From Staphylococcus cornubiensis (GTDB taxonomy: Bacteria; Bacillota; Bacilli; Staphylococcales; Staphylococcaceae), in NCBI RefSeq assembly GCF_900183575.1, contig NZ_FXUZ01000003.1:1-64000 (forward strand): a stretch of DNA of 64,000 bases. The letters are read 5' to 3'. Shown one piece after another: positions 1-9,411 of the stretch (positions within the stretch are counted from its first letter, which is position 1; every line of letters starts with the position of its first letter). The translations under genes were made by a program, and so were the position numbers. The notes beneath the pieces were generated by a model. The model worked only from the letters and a program-made list of their open reading frames with translations, was not told the DNA's origin and made no database searches.

Positions 1-127
1 GAGTGTTTGCGTCCGACTTCCTTCAGATTCCACTTCGCAATGGACACCCTTGTCTTTCGCTAACAGTTCCTACTACCAAGCCTGTAACGGACTTTCACCG
101 TCAAGATGTTACCCATGCCGGGCGCAC
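1..127 (-). mobile_element. 5' end of a group II intron (IIC-like), rest outside window
   Basis: Read on the minus strand, the sequence beginning at 127 starts GTGCGCCCGGCATGGGT. It continues with the motifs AAGGGTGTCC and GGAATCTGAAGGAAG, which are typical of domain I of bacterial group II introns of the IIC subgroup (the Oceanobacillus iheyensis intron has the same landmarks). The 5' splice boundary is therefore placed at 127/128. The intron runs toward lower coordinates and leaves the window, so its reverse transcriptase ORF and 3' end cannot be seen. The upstream exon carries a hairpin at 134-165 followed by TTATTA, as expected for IIC introns, which insert after terminator-like stems. 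Subclass is inferred from memory of family sequences. Confidence 0.85.
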
Positions 128-133
128 TAATAA

Positions 134-165
134 AGAGATCTGAATGCTGCACCATCCAGATCTCT
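134..165 (-). terminator. hairpin at the 5' exon of the group II intron
   Basis: Two perfectly complementary 9-base arms (AGAGATCTG at 134-142, CAGATCTCT at 157-165) are extended by three inner pairs and close a 6-base loop. On the minus strand the stem is followed by TTATTA and then the intron. It has the shape of an intrinsic terminator with a weak U-tract and probably served as the insertion target. No minus-strand gene reads into it, since the next gene to the right is on the plus strand. Confidence 0.6.
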
Positions 166-368
166 ACTAAAGGGAGTCAAAAATACCTTCGTCGTATATA
201 TTTAAGGGGTATACTGAATTTAATTAAGAGATGTATTAATTATCGAAGGTATCTCTATTATAACGTACTTTGTGAAAAAATAAACAGATACAAGACGTTG
301 TAAGTGAAGAATTGATGACCATTTATTGACAATACTATGAACATACACGCGATAAAGGAGTGAATATC

Positions 369-1271
369 ATGAAAAACTATTTAATCAGTGGTGGCACAGG
401 CATGGTCGGTCGTGCGTTAGTTGAACAACTTACACATACCACAGATGCAATCATCTATATCCTGACAAGAAGTGATAAAACCTCTCAACAGGAAAATGTC
501 CATTATATTAATTGGCATAAAGACGGTTGGGAAGCACAAGTACCTCACATTGATGTCGTGATTAATTTAGCAGGCGCCACATTGAACAAAAGATGGACTT
601 CAAAGCATCAGCAGCTCATGATGACAAGCCGTATTCAATCTACACGTGCATTATTCGACCTTTTTGAACAACGCGAGCAAAAACCTGATGTTTTGTTTAA
701 CGCAAGTGCCATGGGGTATTATCCGCCCTCACAGACTGCTGTTTACACAGAAACTTATCAGACGACACCCCATGATTTATTATCAGAAATTGTTTATCAG
801 TGGGAAAAACAGGCCACACTATTTGAAAAGCTAGGGACACGGGTTATTTGTGGGCGCTTTGGTCTTATCCTCTCTCTGAATGGTGGTGCACTTCCAATGA
901 TGTCACTGCCCTATCGTTTCTTCGTAGGTGGACGCATCGGCAATGGACGACAATGGTATTCATGGATCCACGTATCAGACTTAGTCCGTGCGATTCAATT
1001 TCTCATTCACTCACCTGAGGCTTCAGGACCATTTAACTTATCTGCACCCGCACCCGAAACACAACAACAATTCGGGAAGGTTTTAGGCAATGTCATGCAC
1101 CGACCTCATTATACTTGGGTGCCTGCGTGGTTTCTACGGCTTGTACTCGGTAAAATGTCGACATTGATACTCGACACACAATACATGTTGCCACAAAAAA
1201 TATCAGATTTAGGATTTCAATTCGACTATCCGACACTTTCATCAGCTTTAAAAGAATTATATTCAAAGTAA
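369..1271 (+). CDS. NAD(P)-binding epimerase-like protein, TIGR01777/YfcH family (SDR39U1)
   Basis: A 300-residue atypical short-chain dehydrogenase. The Rossmann glycine motif GGTGMVG lies at residues 8-14, a VVINLAGA strand follows near residue 60, and NASAMGYY near residue 108 occupies the active-site region. These features fit the TIGR01777 family of sugar-epimerase-like proteins, whose substrate is unknown. The ATG at 369 is chosen because AAAGGAG at 354-360 sits 8 bases upstream; a GTG at 360 overlaps that ribosome site. In S. aureus a homologue lies beside clpP, as here, although a GNAT gene and a long repeat intervene. It is convergent with the GNAT gene. Confidence 0.88.
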   Translation: MKNYLISGGTGMVGRALVEQLTHTTDAIIYILTRSDKTSQQENVHYINWHKDGWEAQVPHIDVVINLAGATLNKRWTSKHQQLMMTSRIQSTRALFDLFEQREQKPDVLFNASAMGYYPPSQTAVYTETYQTTPHDLLSEIVYQWEKQATLFEKLGTRVICGRFGLILSLNGGALPMMSLPYRFFVGGRIGNGRQWYSWIHVSDLVRAIQFLIHSPEASGPFNLSAPAPETQQQFGKVLGNVMHRPHYTWVPAWFLRLVLGKMSTLILDTQYMLPQKISDLGFQFDYPTLSSALKELYSK

Positions 1272-1282
1272 AAACCACTCTG

Positions 1283-1821
1283 GATGGTAGGAATACACAA
1301 AAATTTTTGACGCTATTGATGAAGTGTTTTGTTTAACTTGCCCTTTCTCTGTGAATTGTGTTTTTGATTGCCCGCATGGCTTCGCGTTCTTCCTAGGGAC
1401 TGGTCCTTCGACTAACTATCGCTTGATTAAACTGTTACATTTGTTGAGGCGCTAGTGGATTCTGGGAGCAGTACAGAAATCTCATGTGCAACAAAGATTT
1501 CGTAGTACTGCCCCCGCAAGGCTGACTAGACTTCTCAAAAGTGATCGCATTGAGAAGTCAGACAGCTACTGCGATAAACAGCAACCATGATTAAACATTA
1601 GAACTCGCATTAAGCCCTTGTATTATCCCTCAGGAGTCTCAGCCTTCTGGCAATCTTATATCAAATGCAGTCACTTAGGGCAAGTTGATGAAATGAGGAC
1701 AACCCATAGCATCCAATTATTACGTCCAATTCATCCTCATTTGTGGCTGTTTTATCATCATTAATGGATATAAGTCCTTCAATTGATATGGGTTGGGATA
1801 ACATAATGTCCCGGCCCCATC
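1283..1821. repeat. Outer composite repeat, copy 1 (also at 29122-29414)
   Basis: This stretch fills the gap between two convergent genes. Its left part (including CTATTGATG and TTTAACTTGCCC) and right part (ATAGCATC, then AATGTCCCGGCCCCATC) match the region at 29122-29414 in order, with moderate divergence. A second repeat, the GATTGCC element at 1366-1655, is lodged inside it. The right end is terminator-like (a GGTTGGGAT...GTCCCGGCC stem), so it may end transcription from one or both neighbours. No ORF in it resembles a protein. Confidence 0.6.
1366..1655 (+). repeat. GATTGCC-bounded structured intergenic element, copy A
   Basis: A 290-bp element starting GATTGCC and ending GGCAATC, which are inverse complements. 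Inside, in order, are: a CGCGTTC...CCTTCGACTAA block; a hairpin from GGGAGCAGTAC to GTACTGCCCCC (1464-1515); a second hairpin with 10-base arms GACTTCTCAA and TTGAGAAGTC (1529-1561); a GATAAACAGCAAC block; and a CCCTCAGGAGT block before the right end. The same order recurs in reverse orientation at 11769-11990, 12144-12427 and 31019-31190. It carries no plausible coding sequence. Confidence 0.8.
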
Positions 1822-1859
1822 TTTTTAGTGGTCTCCATTCACTTTTAAAAGCGTGCGAT

Positions 1860-2369
1860 TCATTTTTCTGTTGACTTTAACTGTTTTTGATAAAATGCAA
1901 GATTTAACCAACGTTCAAATTTATAACCGACTTTTTCTAACGTTCCCATATGGTTGAACCCCATTTTTTCATGCAGTTTCAAACTTCCTTCATTGCTATC
2001 ATCAATACCGGCTACAATCGTTTGATAGCCATTCTCCGTAGCATTTTCAATCACTCCTATTAACAACTGAGAAGCAATCCCTTGTCTCCTTGCGCTAGGA
2101 CTGACATAGATAGAATGTTCAATGGTGTATTGATAAGCGGGCCAATTTCTAAAAGGACCATAAGTCGCAAAACCTAACACTTCCCCTTCATTTTCATAAA
2201 CAAAAACAGGATAGCCCTCACGTTGCTTTTGTGCCAACCATTGACACCGCTCTTCCATATGCGTCGGTTCGTATGTATAAACTGCAGTGGTATGTAATAT
2301 GGCGTGATTATAAATGTCCATGATTGCTTGTAAATCATCAGACGTTGCGAATCTTATATGTTGATGCAT
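1860..2369 (-). CDS. GNAT-family N-acetyltransferase (phosphinothricin acetyltransferase-like)
   Basis: A 169-residue acetyltransferase. The acetyl-CoA pyrophosphate-binding motif RRQGIA is at residues 94-99, and the C-terminal HEKMGF motif at 133-138 is typical of the PAT/Bar/YwnH subgroup. These enzymes acetylate small amines such as phosphinothricin or methionine sulfoximine; the true substrate here is unknown. The start at 2369 is preceded by GGGAGG 7 bases upstream, and a longer frame to 2417 runs into the clpP terminator. It lies downstream of clpP in the same direction, separated by that terminator, and is convergent with the epimerase gene. It looks like an accessory insertion in an otherwise conserved neighbourhood. 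Confidence 0.85.
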   Translation of the reverse strand: MHQHIRFATSDDLQAIMDIYNHAILHTTAVYTYEPTHMEERCQWLAQKQREGYPVFVYENEGEVLGFATYGPFRNWPAYQYTIEHSIYVSPSARRQGIASQLLIGVIENATENGYQTIVAGIDDSNEGSLKLHEKMGFNHMGTLEKVGYKFERWLNLAFYQKQLKSTEK

Positions 2370-2414
2370 CGTCATTCCTCCCTCAATACACATCTTCAAT
2401 TGTTTCCCATATAC

Positions 2415-2446
2415 CAAAAAAGAGGTGAAACAGTTGTTCCACCTCT
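2415..2446 (-). terminator. Intrinsic terminator of clpP
   Basis: On the minus strand AGAGGTG and CACCTCT arms (2421-2427 and 2440-2446) form a stem followed by a run of six T (2420-2415), 20 bp past the clpP stop codon. Confidence 0.85.
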
Positions 2447-2465
2447 CACTTTTCGCATCACTTGA

Positions 2466-3053
2466 TTAAGCTTTTTCTGGTTCCATCACTTCATCGATCA
2501 AACCATATTCTTTTGCTTCTTCAGCAGTTAAGAAGTTATCACGGTCTGTATCTTTTTCAATTTTTTCAATCGGTTGACCTGTACGTTCTGATAAGATTTT
2601 ATTTAATCTTTCACGTGTTCTTAAAATGTGTTTCGCTGCGATTTCAATTTCAGTCGCTTGACCTTGTGCACCGCCGAGTGGTTGGTGAATCATCACTTCT
2701 GCGTTTGGTAATGCGAAACGTTTTCCTTTTGCACCTGCAGCTAATAAGAATGATCCCATAGATGCTGCCATACCGATACAAATTGTTTGTACATCAGGTT
2801 TAATGTGTTGAATGGTATCGTAAATCGCAAAACCAGCTGTGACACTACCACCTGGTGAATTAATATATAAATAAATGTCTTTCTCCGCGTCTTGCGCTTG
2901 TAGGAATAACAATTGTGATACGATTGAGTTTGCCACGTTATCATCAATTGCTGAACCTAACATGATAATACGGTCTTTCAATAAACGTGAATAAATATCG
3001 TATGCGCGTTCACCGCGGTTTGTCGTTTCAATAACTGTAGGAATTAAATTCAT
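2466..3053 (-). CDS. clpP: ATP-dependent Clp protease proteolytic subunit ClpP
   Basis: A 195-residue serine peptidase that forms the double-heptamer proteolytic chamber fed by ClpX or ClpC in the cytoplasm. The catalytic triad is visible as Ser98 (GMAASMG), His123 (MIHQP) and Asp172 (TDRDNF). Length matches the family exactly. The start at 3053 has AGGAGG at 3063-3068. A sigma-A promoter and a CtsR operator lie directly upstream, so heat-shock control by CtsR is likely. It is a single-gene transcript ending at the terminator at 2415-2446. Confidence 0.98.
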   Translation of the reverse strand: MNLIPTVIETTNRGERAYDIYSRLLKDRIIMLGSAIDDNVANSIVSQLLFLQAQDAEKDIYLYINSPGGSVTAGFAIYDTIQHIKPDVQTICIGMAASMGSFLLAAGAKGKRFALPNAEVMIHQPLGGAQGQATEIEIAAKHILRTRERLNKILSERTGQPIEKIEKDTDRDNFLTAEEAKEYGLIDEVMEPEKA

Positions 3054-3088
3054 TGGATGATTCCTCCTAAATTGTTTAATTTATGTTT

Positions 3089-3118
3089 ATTCTAACGCAA
3101 AAGTCAAAAATGGTCAAA
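3089..3118 (-). promoter_or_regulatory. clpP promoter with overlapping CtsR operator
   Basis: On the minus strand TTGACC (3112-3117), 17 bp and TAGAAT (3089-3094) form a good sigma-A promoter. On the plus strand 3102-3118 reads AGTCAAAAATGGTCAAA, a full match to the CtsR tandem heptamer RGTCAAANANRGTCAAA. The operator covers the -35 box and spacer, so bound CtsR would block polymerase. Confidence 0.9.
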
Positions 3119-3152
3119 AACAACGCATTCACGAACGAATTTGCGTTAGGAG

Positions 3153-3181
3153 TTGACCCTTGAATGCCCGAACGGTACAAT
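3153..3181 (+). promoter_or_regulatory. Promoter of tRNA-Arg
   Basis: TTGACC (3153-3158), a 17-bp spacer and TACAAT (3176-3181) face the tRNA, which begins 23 bp later. It is divergent from the clpP promoter 35 bp away. Confidence 0.75.
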
Positions 3182-3204
3182 GGTGAATAGACTTACGCAA
3201 TTAA

Positions 3205-3276
3205 CCCCTCGTAGTGTAATGGATAACACATAAGATTCCGGTTCTTACGATAGAGGTTCGATTCCTCTCGAGGGGG
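3205..3276 (+). tRNA. tRNA-Arg (anticodon CCG)
   Basis: The cloverleaf is complete. Acceptor arms are CCCCTCG (3205-3211) and CGAGGGG (3269-3275) with discriminator G. The D-stem is GTGT/ACAC. The anticodon stem is TAAGA/TCTTA with loop TTCCGGT, giving anticodon CCG. The T-arm is AGAGG-TTCGATT-CCTCT. CCA is not encoded. The 3' end is only 6 bp from the stop codon of convergent whiA. Confidence 0.93.
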
Positions 3277-3282
3277 CTACTT

Positions 3283-4227
3283 TTAAACTTCAAATCGTTC
3301 CCCACTTCTAATTTTATCAGCCATTTCATTCAATTTTCTCAAACGATGATTAATACCTGATTTGGAAATTGTACCTGTACTGACCATTTCACCTAACTCT
3401 TTTAACGAGACATCTTGATGCTCAATACGCAATCTCGCTACTTCTCTTAAACGATCTGGCAGGTTATCAATGCCGATTTCTTGGTCAATCAATTGAATGC
3501 TTTCCACTTGTTTCATCGCTGCACTCACTGTCTTATTCAAGTTCGCTGTCTCACAATTGACGAGACGATTCACCGAGTTACGCATATCTCGCACAATTCT
3601 CACGTCTTCAAACTTTAATAGCGCTTGGTAACCACCAATTAAACTTAAAAATTCAGCAATACGTTCAGCTTCTTTGAGATATGTAATCCATCCCTTTTTG
3701 CGTTCTAAACTTTTCGCATTTAACTCATACGTATTCATCAATTGCGTCAAGCCAGCTGAATGCCCTTCATAAAGCGAGAAAATTTCTAAATGATATGACG
3801 ATGTTTCTGGATTATTCACGGAGCCACCTGCTAAAAATGCACCACGTAAATAGCTCCGTCTCATTTCATCATCTTTCACCATTTCAGGATCAATTTCATG
3901 ACTGAACATGCCATTTTTCAAAATACCGAGTTCATCTAGAATTTCTTTCGTCTTCATTTTGATTCGACAAATATAAATATTATTTTTCTTCAACTTCATT
4001 TTTTTACGCACTAATATTTCAACTTCTACTTTGAATACAAATTTGATGAGCGAATAAATACGTCGCGCCGTCGTTGCATTCTCAGTTTGAATATTAATCA
4101 CAAATTGCTGATTGGACAGGCTTAAAGCACCATTCATCCGAATCAACGCACTCAGTTCTGCTTTAGCGTTCTCATGGTCAACTTCAATTCGTGTCAGTTC
4201 ATTTTTCATTTCAGATGCAAAGCTCAT
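3283..4227 (-). CDS. whiA: DNA-binding protein WhiA
   Basis: A 314-residue WhiA-family protein. The N-terminal two thirds is a LAGLIDADG-like fold without nuclease activity ([17 protein letters not shown] near residue 128 marks it). The C-terminal helix-turn-helix is around residues 275-300 ([26 protein letters not shown] region). In Firmicutes it affects cell division and chromosome segregation. It is the last gene of the rapZ-yvcK-whiA cluster, 46 bp after yvcK and with no terminator between them. The ORF length matches the family. Confidence 0.95.
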   Translation of the reverse strand: MSFASEMKNELTRIEVDHENAKAELSALIRMNGALSLSNQQFVINIQTENATTARRIYSLIKFVFKVEVEILVRKKMKLKKNNIYICRIKMKTKEILDELGILKNGMFSHEIDPEMVKDDEMRRSYLRGAFLAGGSVNNPETSSYHLEIFSLYEGHSAGLTQLMNTYELNAKSLERKKGWITYLKEAERIAEFLSLIGGYQALLKFEDVRIVRDMRNSVNRLVNCETANLNKTVSAAMKQVESIQLIDQEIGIDNLPDRLREVARLRIEHQDVSLKELGEMVSTGTISKSGINHRLRKLNEMADKIRSGERFEV

Positions 4228-4273
4228 ATTGAATCTTTCCCTTTCTATTTGCTATGAATCAAAATGGCTACCA

Positions 4274-5269
4274 TTAGGATTTGAATTGATCAGGATCAAA
4301 CTGAATTGTACTAATTTCTTGTAGTGCAATTTCATAAATCATTTCTGCTAAAACTTCTGTACGATGTCGGACGTAATCATGTTCAGAAATTTCTACAAGA
4401 TGTTCCCCGGTCACCAGTTGTACACCGAGATGGTTCAACTCATCCTTATCATAATAAACAGGCTTCGCGCCCTTCGCTTCATATTTTTCAATAATCTGAG
4501 GTGAAAATTCTAGCTGATTCGCAATCACAAAGTCAAGCACGTGACCACCGAGTTGTTGATGAATGGCATCGATATGATCCATCACCGTGTATTGATCCGT
4601 TTCTCCCGGTTGTGTCATGATATTAGAAACATATAATTTTTTCGCATCACTTTCTACAATCGCTTGGGCAATTCCCTTTACACACAAATTCGAAATGACA
4701 CTTGTATATAAAGAGCCTGGACCTAACACAATCAAATCCGCTTCACGCAATGCTTCAACCGCTTCGTCCATTGGCTGTACATCGGCTGGTTCTAAAAATA
4801 CACGCTTAATCTTTTTTTGTTTTCTTGGAATATTAGACTCACCTGTGACAATTTCTCCATCTTCCATTTCAGCATTTAAAGATACACTCGAAATCGTTGA
4901 CGGAATCACACGTCCTTTAATATTTAAAATTTTACTCAATTCTTTCACAGCATGACCGAAATCGTGTGTAATGTTCGTCAAAGCCGCAATCAGTAGATTC
5001 CCCAGAGAGTGTCCGCTAATTTGGTCTTCTTTAAATCGATATTGAAACAGTTGCTCGAGCGTTGGTTCTACATCACTTAAAGCAGCCAAAACGTTACGCA
5101 CATCTCCTGGTGCCGGAATATCCATTTCATCTCTTATTTTACCCGTGCTGCCCCCATCGTCTGCTACTGTCACAATTGCTGTAATATCTATCGGAAAAGA
5201 TTTTAATCCTCTTGCCAAAACGGATAAACCAGTACCTCCACCAATCAGTACTAATTTAAGTTGTTTCAT
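4274..5269 (-). CDS. yvcK: YvcK/CofD-family gluconeogenesis factor
   Basis: A 331-residue YvcK (GlmR) protein, binding UDP-sugars and linking central metabolism to cell-wall precursor supply and morphology. It has the family motifs GGGTGLS at residues 10-16, ADDGGSTG near 37 and PGDVRN near 54. The GTG at 5281 would overlap rapZ. The ATG at 5269, immediately after the rapZ stop, aligns with the S. aureus N-terminus and is preferred, although its ribosome site (GGCGAG) is weak, suggesting translational coupling with rapZ. Confidence 0.93.
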   Translation of the reverse strand: MKQLKLVLIGGGTGLSVLARGLKSFPIDITAIVTVADDGGSTGKIRDEMDIPAPGDVRNVLAALSDVEPTLEQLFQYRFKEDQISGHSLGNLLIAALTNITHDFGHAVKELSKILNIKGRVIPSTISSVSLNAEMEDGEIVTGESNIPRKQKKIKRVFLEPADVQPMDEAVEALREADLIVLGPGSLYTSVISNLCVKGIAQAIVESDAKKLYVSNIMTQPGETDQYTVMDHIDAIHQQLGGHVLDFVIANQLEFSPQIIEKYEAKGAKPVYYDKDELNHLGVQLVTGEHLVEISEHDYVRHRTEVLAEMIYEIALQEISTIQFDPDQFKS

Positions 5270-5270
5270 T

Positions 5271-6179
5271 TTACTCGCCACTTTCTATATGTGCATCACG
5301 ATGATGAACATATACATTATAATCATAAATCTGCTTTAGTTCTTCAGCTAAACGTTGTGCTAGTGCGACTGAGCGATGTTGACCGCCTGTACATCCAATT
5401 GCGATAACGAGTTGTGATTTACCTTCTTTTTTATAACCCGGAATCATAAACAACAATAAATCTAATAATTTTTCATAAAATGTATTTGTTTCTTTCCACT
5501 TCATGACATATTTATAAACCTCTTCATCCATACCTGTGAGCGGTCTCAATTCAGCCACATAATATGGATTGGGTAAAAAGCGGACATCAAACACTAAATC
5601 CGCATCAATTTGAATCCCATGTTTAAATCCAAAACTAGAAACATTGATTGTAAATGTTGATTTATTTTCTTTATTAAAATATTCGTAAACACGTTTTCTT
5701 AATGCTTTAGGCGATAATTTCGTTGTATCTAATGTATAATTGGCCAAACTTCTTACTTCTGAAAGTAATTTGCGTTCTTCATTAATCGCTTTGACTAGTG
5801 GTAATTCCGTATGTTCTTGTAAAGGATGTTTACGACGTGTTTCTTTATAGCGTGAAATGAGTTTTTCAGTATCCGCATCAACGAATAACACATCGACAAT
5901 CACATCTTTACGACTCTGTACGGCATCGATTTCGCGTACTAAATATTGGAAAAATTCGCGTCCTCTTAAGTCGATGCCTACCGCGACTTTTTGCATCGAA
6001 GGATTACCTTGCTCCATCAACTCTACAAATTTCGGTAGTAAAATCGGCGGTAAATTGTCGACACAAAAATAGCCTAAGTCTTCCAAGCTTTGAATGACTA
6101 ATGATTTCCCTGCACCAGAAAGACCTGTGACAATAAGGAGTTCGCTTTTTACAATTTCGTTATTTTCTTCATGTTGCAT
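5271..6179 (-). CDS. rapZ: RNase adapter / nucleotide-binding protein RapZ
   Basis: A 302-residue RapZ (YvcJ) protein. The N-terminal P-loop GLSGAGKS is at residues 19-26. The conserved C-terminal domain contains GCTGGQHRS and ends [10 protein letters not shown]. In E. coli RapZ binds GlmZ RNA; in Firmicutes it is a nucleotide-binding protein of less certain role. The start at 6179 is preceded by GGTGG about 8 bases upstream; an in-frame ATG at 6200 lacks a ribosome site. It is first gene of the rapZ-yvcK-whiA cluster. Confidence 0.93.
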   Translation of the reverse strand: MQHEENNEIVKSELLIVTGLSGAGKSLVIQSLEDLGYFCVDNLPPILLPKFVELMEQGNPSMQKVAVGIDLRGREFFQYLVREIDAVQSRKDVIVDVLFVDADTEKLISRYKETRRKHPLQEHTELPLVKAINEERKLLSEVRSLANYTLDTTKLSPKALRKRVYEYFNKENKSTFTINVSSFGFKHGIQIDADLVFDVRFLPNPYYVAELRPLTGMDEEVYKYVMKWKETNTFYEKLLDLLLFMIPGYKKEGKSQLVIAIGCTGGQHRSVALAQRLAEELKQIYDYNVYVHHRDAHIESGE

Positions 6180-6417
6180 TATTGACCACCATCCAATCAT
6201 ATTCTCTATTAGTTTACATGAAATCAGTCTAAAGTTATAGAGGGATGATACGCATATCTATGTTTTTGGAATAATTGCGATGTGCTAGCCACATTGACCA
6301 CTTATTCTATATCTAATTTTGTTGAGTTACGGTTAATGCATCCGCGATGAAATTCAATCAACAAATATTTCAGGAATAATTCAGCGCTACAGACACGCCT
6401 TTAAATGCTATAAAAAA

Positions 6418-6442
6418 GGAACTGGAAACGGTGTCCAGCTCC
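6418..6442 (-). terminator. Intrinsic terminator of trxB
   Basis: Minus-strand arms GGAGCTGGA and TTCCAGTTCC close a 6-base loop and are followed by TTTTTT, 30 bp past the trxB stop. The remaining gap to rapZ (6180-6417) shows no gene and no clear element. Confidence 0.85.
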
Positions 6443-6470
6443 TGTTGATTCAATGTCATCTGTTTAATAT

Positions 6471-7451
<981 letters not shown>

Positions 7452-7465
7452 TCAAGGACTCAAAT

Positions 7466-8905
7466 TTAAATGCTCAACAGATGCTGTAGTGCATGTTCAA
7501 AAGCGTCAGTTGCCACATCAAAATGTTCAATAATTTGCGGTTGTGTCATCTCTTCGTCTTCTTTTTGATTGAAAAAGAGATACGCGACAGCAGCAACATA
7601 AGCTTCTACTTGTTCGTGGTCGACTTGATCGGCCAATAAACTTTCTGCATAACTAATCCAACTTAAAAATAACGCTGAGTAGGGTTGTGTTTCAGGGAGG
7701 CGATAGAGTATCTCCATACCTTGATGAATAAAGTGTAGTTTTGTGAGTTGAAGATTTTGAATGAGATATGAGAGGTACAGTTTTTCATAATCTCCCATTG
7801 ATTCTAAAATATTCCAAACTTCTTTCGTCATCAAAATTTCTTTACCATTGAGTTGGTTTAATAAAAAGAGTCCATACAAACGTTCATGTTGATCATCACT
7901 CAGCAGTAAAGGTTCCACATGTTGATTAAAATAAGTCGCACTTTCTTCAATGACCCATGGCGGAAAACCACGATTCGCTTTTGAAAATTGCGTCAACACT
8001 TGCCAAAAGTGCTGACTCTGCTCAATATTTCCTAGGTAATAATAATTAAAAGCTAATGCATGAAATAATTGGAACGTCTGAAATTTCCCTTTTCGGTGTA
8101 GAGGTATTAATAACTGTTGAGAAGCTTCATACTGTTTCAAATAACTTAACACGATACCGAGTTTAAAAGACTCTTCATCATTCATCGGCCTAATTTTATT
8201 TAATATTTTCACATAATGTTGGAAGCGCGTTTGTCGATTCATGTTGTAAAGCAGTAAAGTGTAATGACATAACGCATGTACATCGGAAGGATCTTCTTTC
8301 AACAAGCGCTCGAACATTTCTTGTGCAATTTTGTTTTCATTTAAATAAAGGTAACACATTGCGAGTAAATTGCGGATAATCCGATTGTCTTGAATCTCTT
8401 CATCTTGCCTCAACAAATATTCACGGGCTTCTAACAAACGACCCTGACCGAATAAATATTGAAAAATGACCTGTGCGACAAACAATTGACTCTCCTCTTC
8501 AAGCGCATGTTCACCATTAAAAGCCACTTCAAACATGTCTTCCAACTCTTCTCGGTATTCTTCATCTTCAGCTAAAAATGCATAACTTAAACCAAACAAA
8601 TACGCTTTATTCGGTTCGTTAATGTCAATGTTCAACTGACTTAATTCATAGTAAGAAGCTTCCAACTCTGTGCCTTTGCTAATTTCTTCATAATAAATTG
8701 CTTCAGCGCGTCGAGGTGCATTTAACTTGATATAGCACGTAGCGAGTTGTTGTTTCGCCTCAAAACAATCTGGTGACAACGCTAACACTTTTTCTAAATA
8801 GCGTTGTGCTTTCACATAATCTTGTTGTTGTATTTTTTGTTTTGCTAGACGTTCATAAAGTGCCACATCATCGCTGAATTGTATAATATTTCTTTTTTGT
8901 GTCAT
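7466..8905 (-). CDS. Tetratricopeptide-repeat protein, function unknown
   Basis: A 479-residue soluble protein with several TPR-like units. The clearest are at the N-terminus (residues about 15-85, DYVKAQRYLEKVLALSPD then ARRAEAIYYEE) and in the middle (residues 180-250, YLNENKIAQEMFERLLKEDP). There is no signal peptide or membrane segment. A homologue of similar length sits between trxB and lgt in S. aureus. It is the last gene of the hprK-lgt-acetyltransferase operon, with the acetyltransferase ending 19 bp upstream. GAGGTG lies 7 bases before the start. Role unknown; TPR proteins usually mediate protein contacts. Confidence 0.85.
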   Translation of the reverse strand: MTQKRNIIQFSDDVALYERLAKQKIQQQDYVKAQRYLEKVLALSPDCFEAKQQLATCYIKLNAPRRAEAIYYEEISKGTELEASYYELSQLNIDINEPNKAYLFGLSYAFLAEDEEYREELEDMFEVAFNGEHALEEESQLFVAQVIFQYLFGQGRLLEAREYLLRQDEEIQDNRIIRNLLAMCYLYLNENKIAQEMFERLLKEDPSDVHALCHYTLLLYNMNRQTRFQHYVKILNKIRPMNDEESFKLGIVLSYLKQYEASQQLLIPLHRKGKFQTFQLFHALAFNYYYLGNIEQSQHFWQVLTQFSKANRGFPPWVIEESATYFNQHVEPLLLSDDQHERLYGLFLLNQLNGKEILMTKEVWNILESMGDYEKLYLSYLIQNLQLTKLHFIHQGMEILYRLPETQPYSALFLSWISYAESLLADQVDHEQVEAYVAAVAYLFFNQKEDEEMTQPQIIEHFDVATDAFEHALQHLLSI

Positions 8906-8924
8906 TCATTGTCACCTCACTTTT

Positions 8925-9410
8925 TTAATGTTTTGAGTTAATTTGTATCGGATTGCCATACGCCACAGTATGATCAGGAATATCTTTGGAAACAACACTC
9001 CCTGCTCCGATTTGCACATAGCTTCCAATTTTCACACCTGGTAAAACGGTCACATTCGCACCAATCATTGTATGGTCCCCTATTTCAATTTCACCGACTC
9101 TCATCGATTCTGTTAAAAATTCATGGGTTAACAATGTCGTATTATAACCAATAATAACGTTATGACCAATCTTTATTTTTTCTGGATATAATAAATCCGG
9201 CACCGCTTTAAAAGCAAATGCAGTCTGTTCACCAATCGTCATTTTTAATAGATGTCGGTAAATCCACCGCTTCAGCCCCACATGCGGGATGTATCTTGCT
9301 ATCTCAATAACCAATGTGTTTTTAAATAATCGCGTCACACGGATATAACGATAGAGATAATGTAATGCATTATAACGCGATGTCGGATAAACTTTGAGTC
9401 GTCGTTTCAA
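8925..9410 (-). CDS. Left-handed beta-helix acyltransferase (hexapeptide repeat)
   Basis: A protein of about 161 residues. The C-terminal half carries hexapeptide repeats (IGHNVIIGYNTTL, IGDHTMIGANVTVLPGVKIGSYVQIGAGSVV) and ends DHTVAYGNP, as in CoA-dependent O-acetyltransferases such as maltose or serine acetyltransferase relatives. The acceptor is unknown. The start is uncertain: TTG at 9410 lies just after the lgt stop with AAAGGA upstream, while an ATG at 9434 would overlap lgt by 23 bp. It is in one operon with hprK and lgt. Confidence 0.82.
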   Translation of the reverse strand: MKRRLKVYPTSRYNALHYLYRYIRVTRLFKNTLVIEIARYIPHVGLKRWIYRHLLKMTIGEQTAFAFKAVPDLLYPEKIKIGHNVIIGYNTTLLTHEFLTESMRVGEIEIGDHTMIGANVTVLPGVKIGSYVQIGAGSVVSKDIPDHTVAYGNPIQINSKH

Positions 9411-9411
9411 C

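Noticed and set aside
183-252. Nine-base inverted repeat ATACCTTCG/CGAAGGTAT separated by 52 bases
   Set aside because: Short arms with a long AT-rich spacer; could be chance and is not repeated elsewhere.
106-303. 65-residue plus-strand ORF
   Set aside because: It starts inside the intron end and crosses the hairpin and the intron boundary; no ribosome site and no resemblance to a protein.
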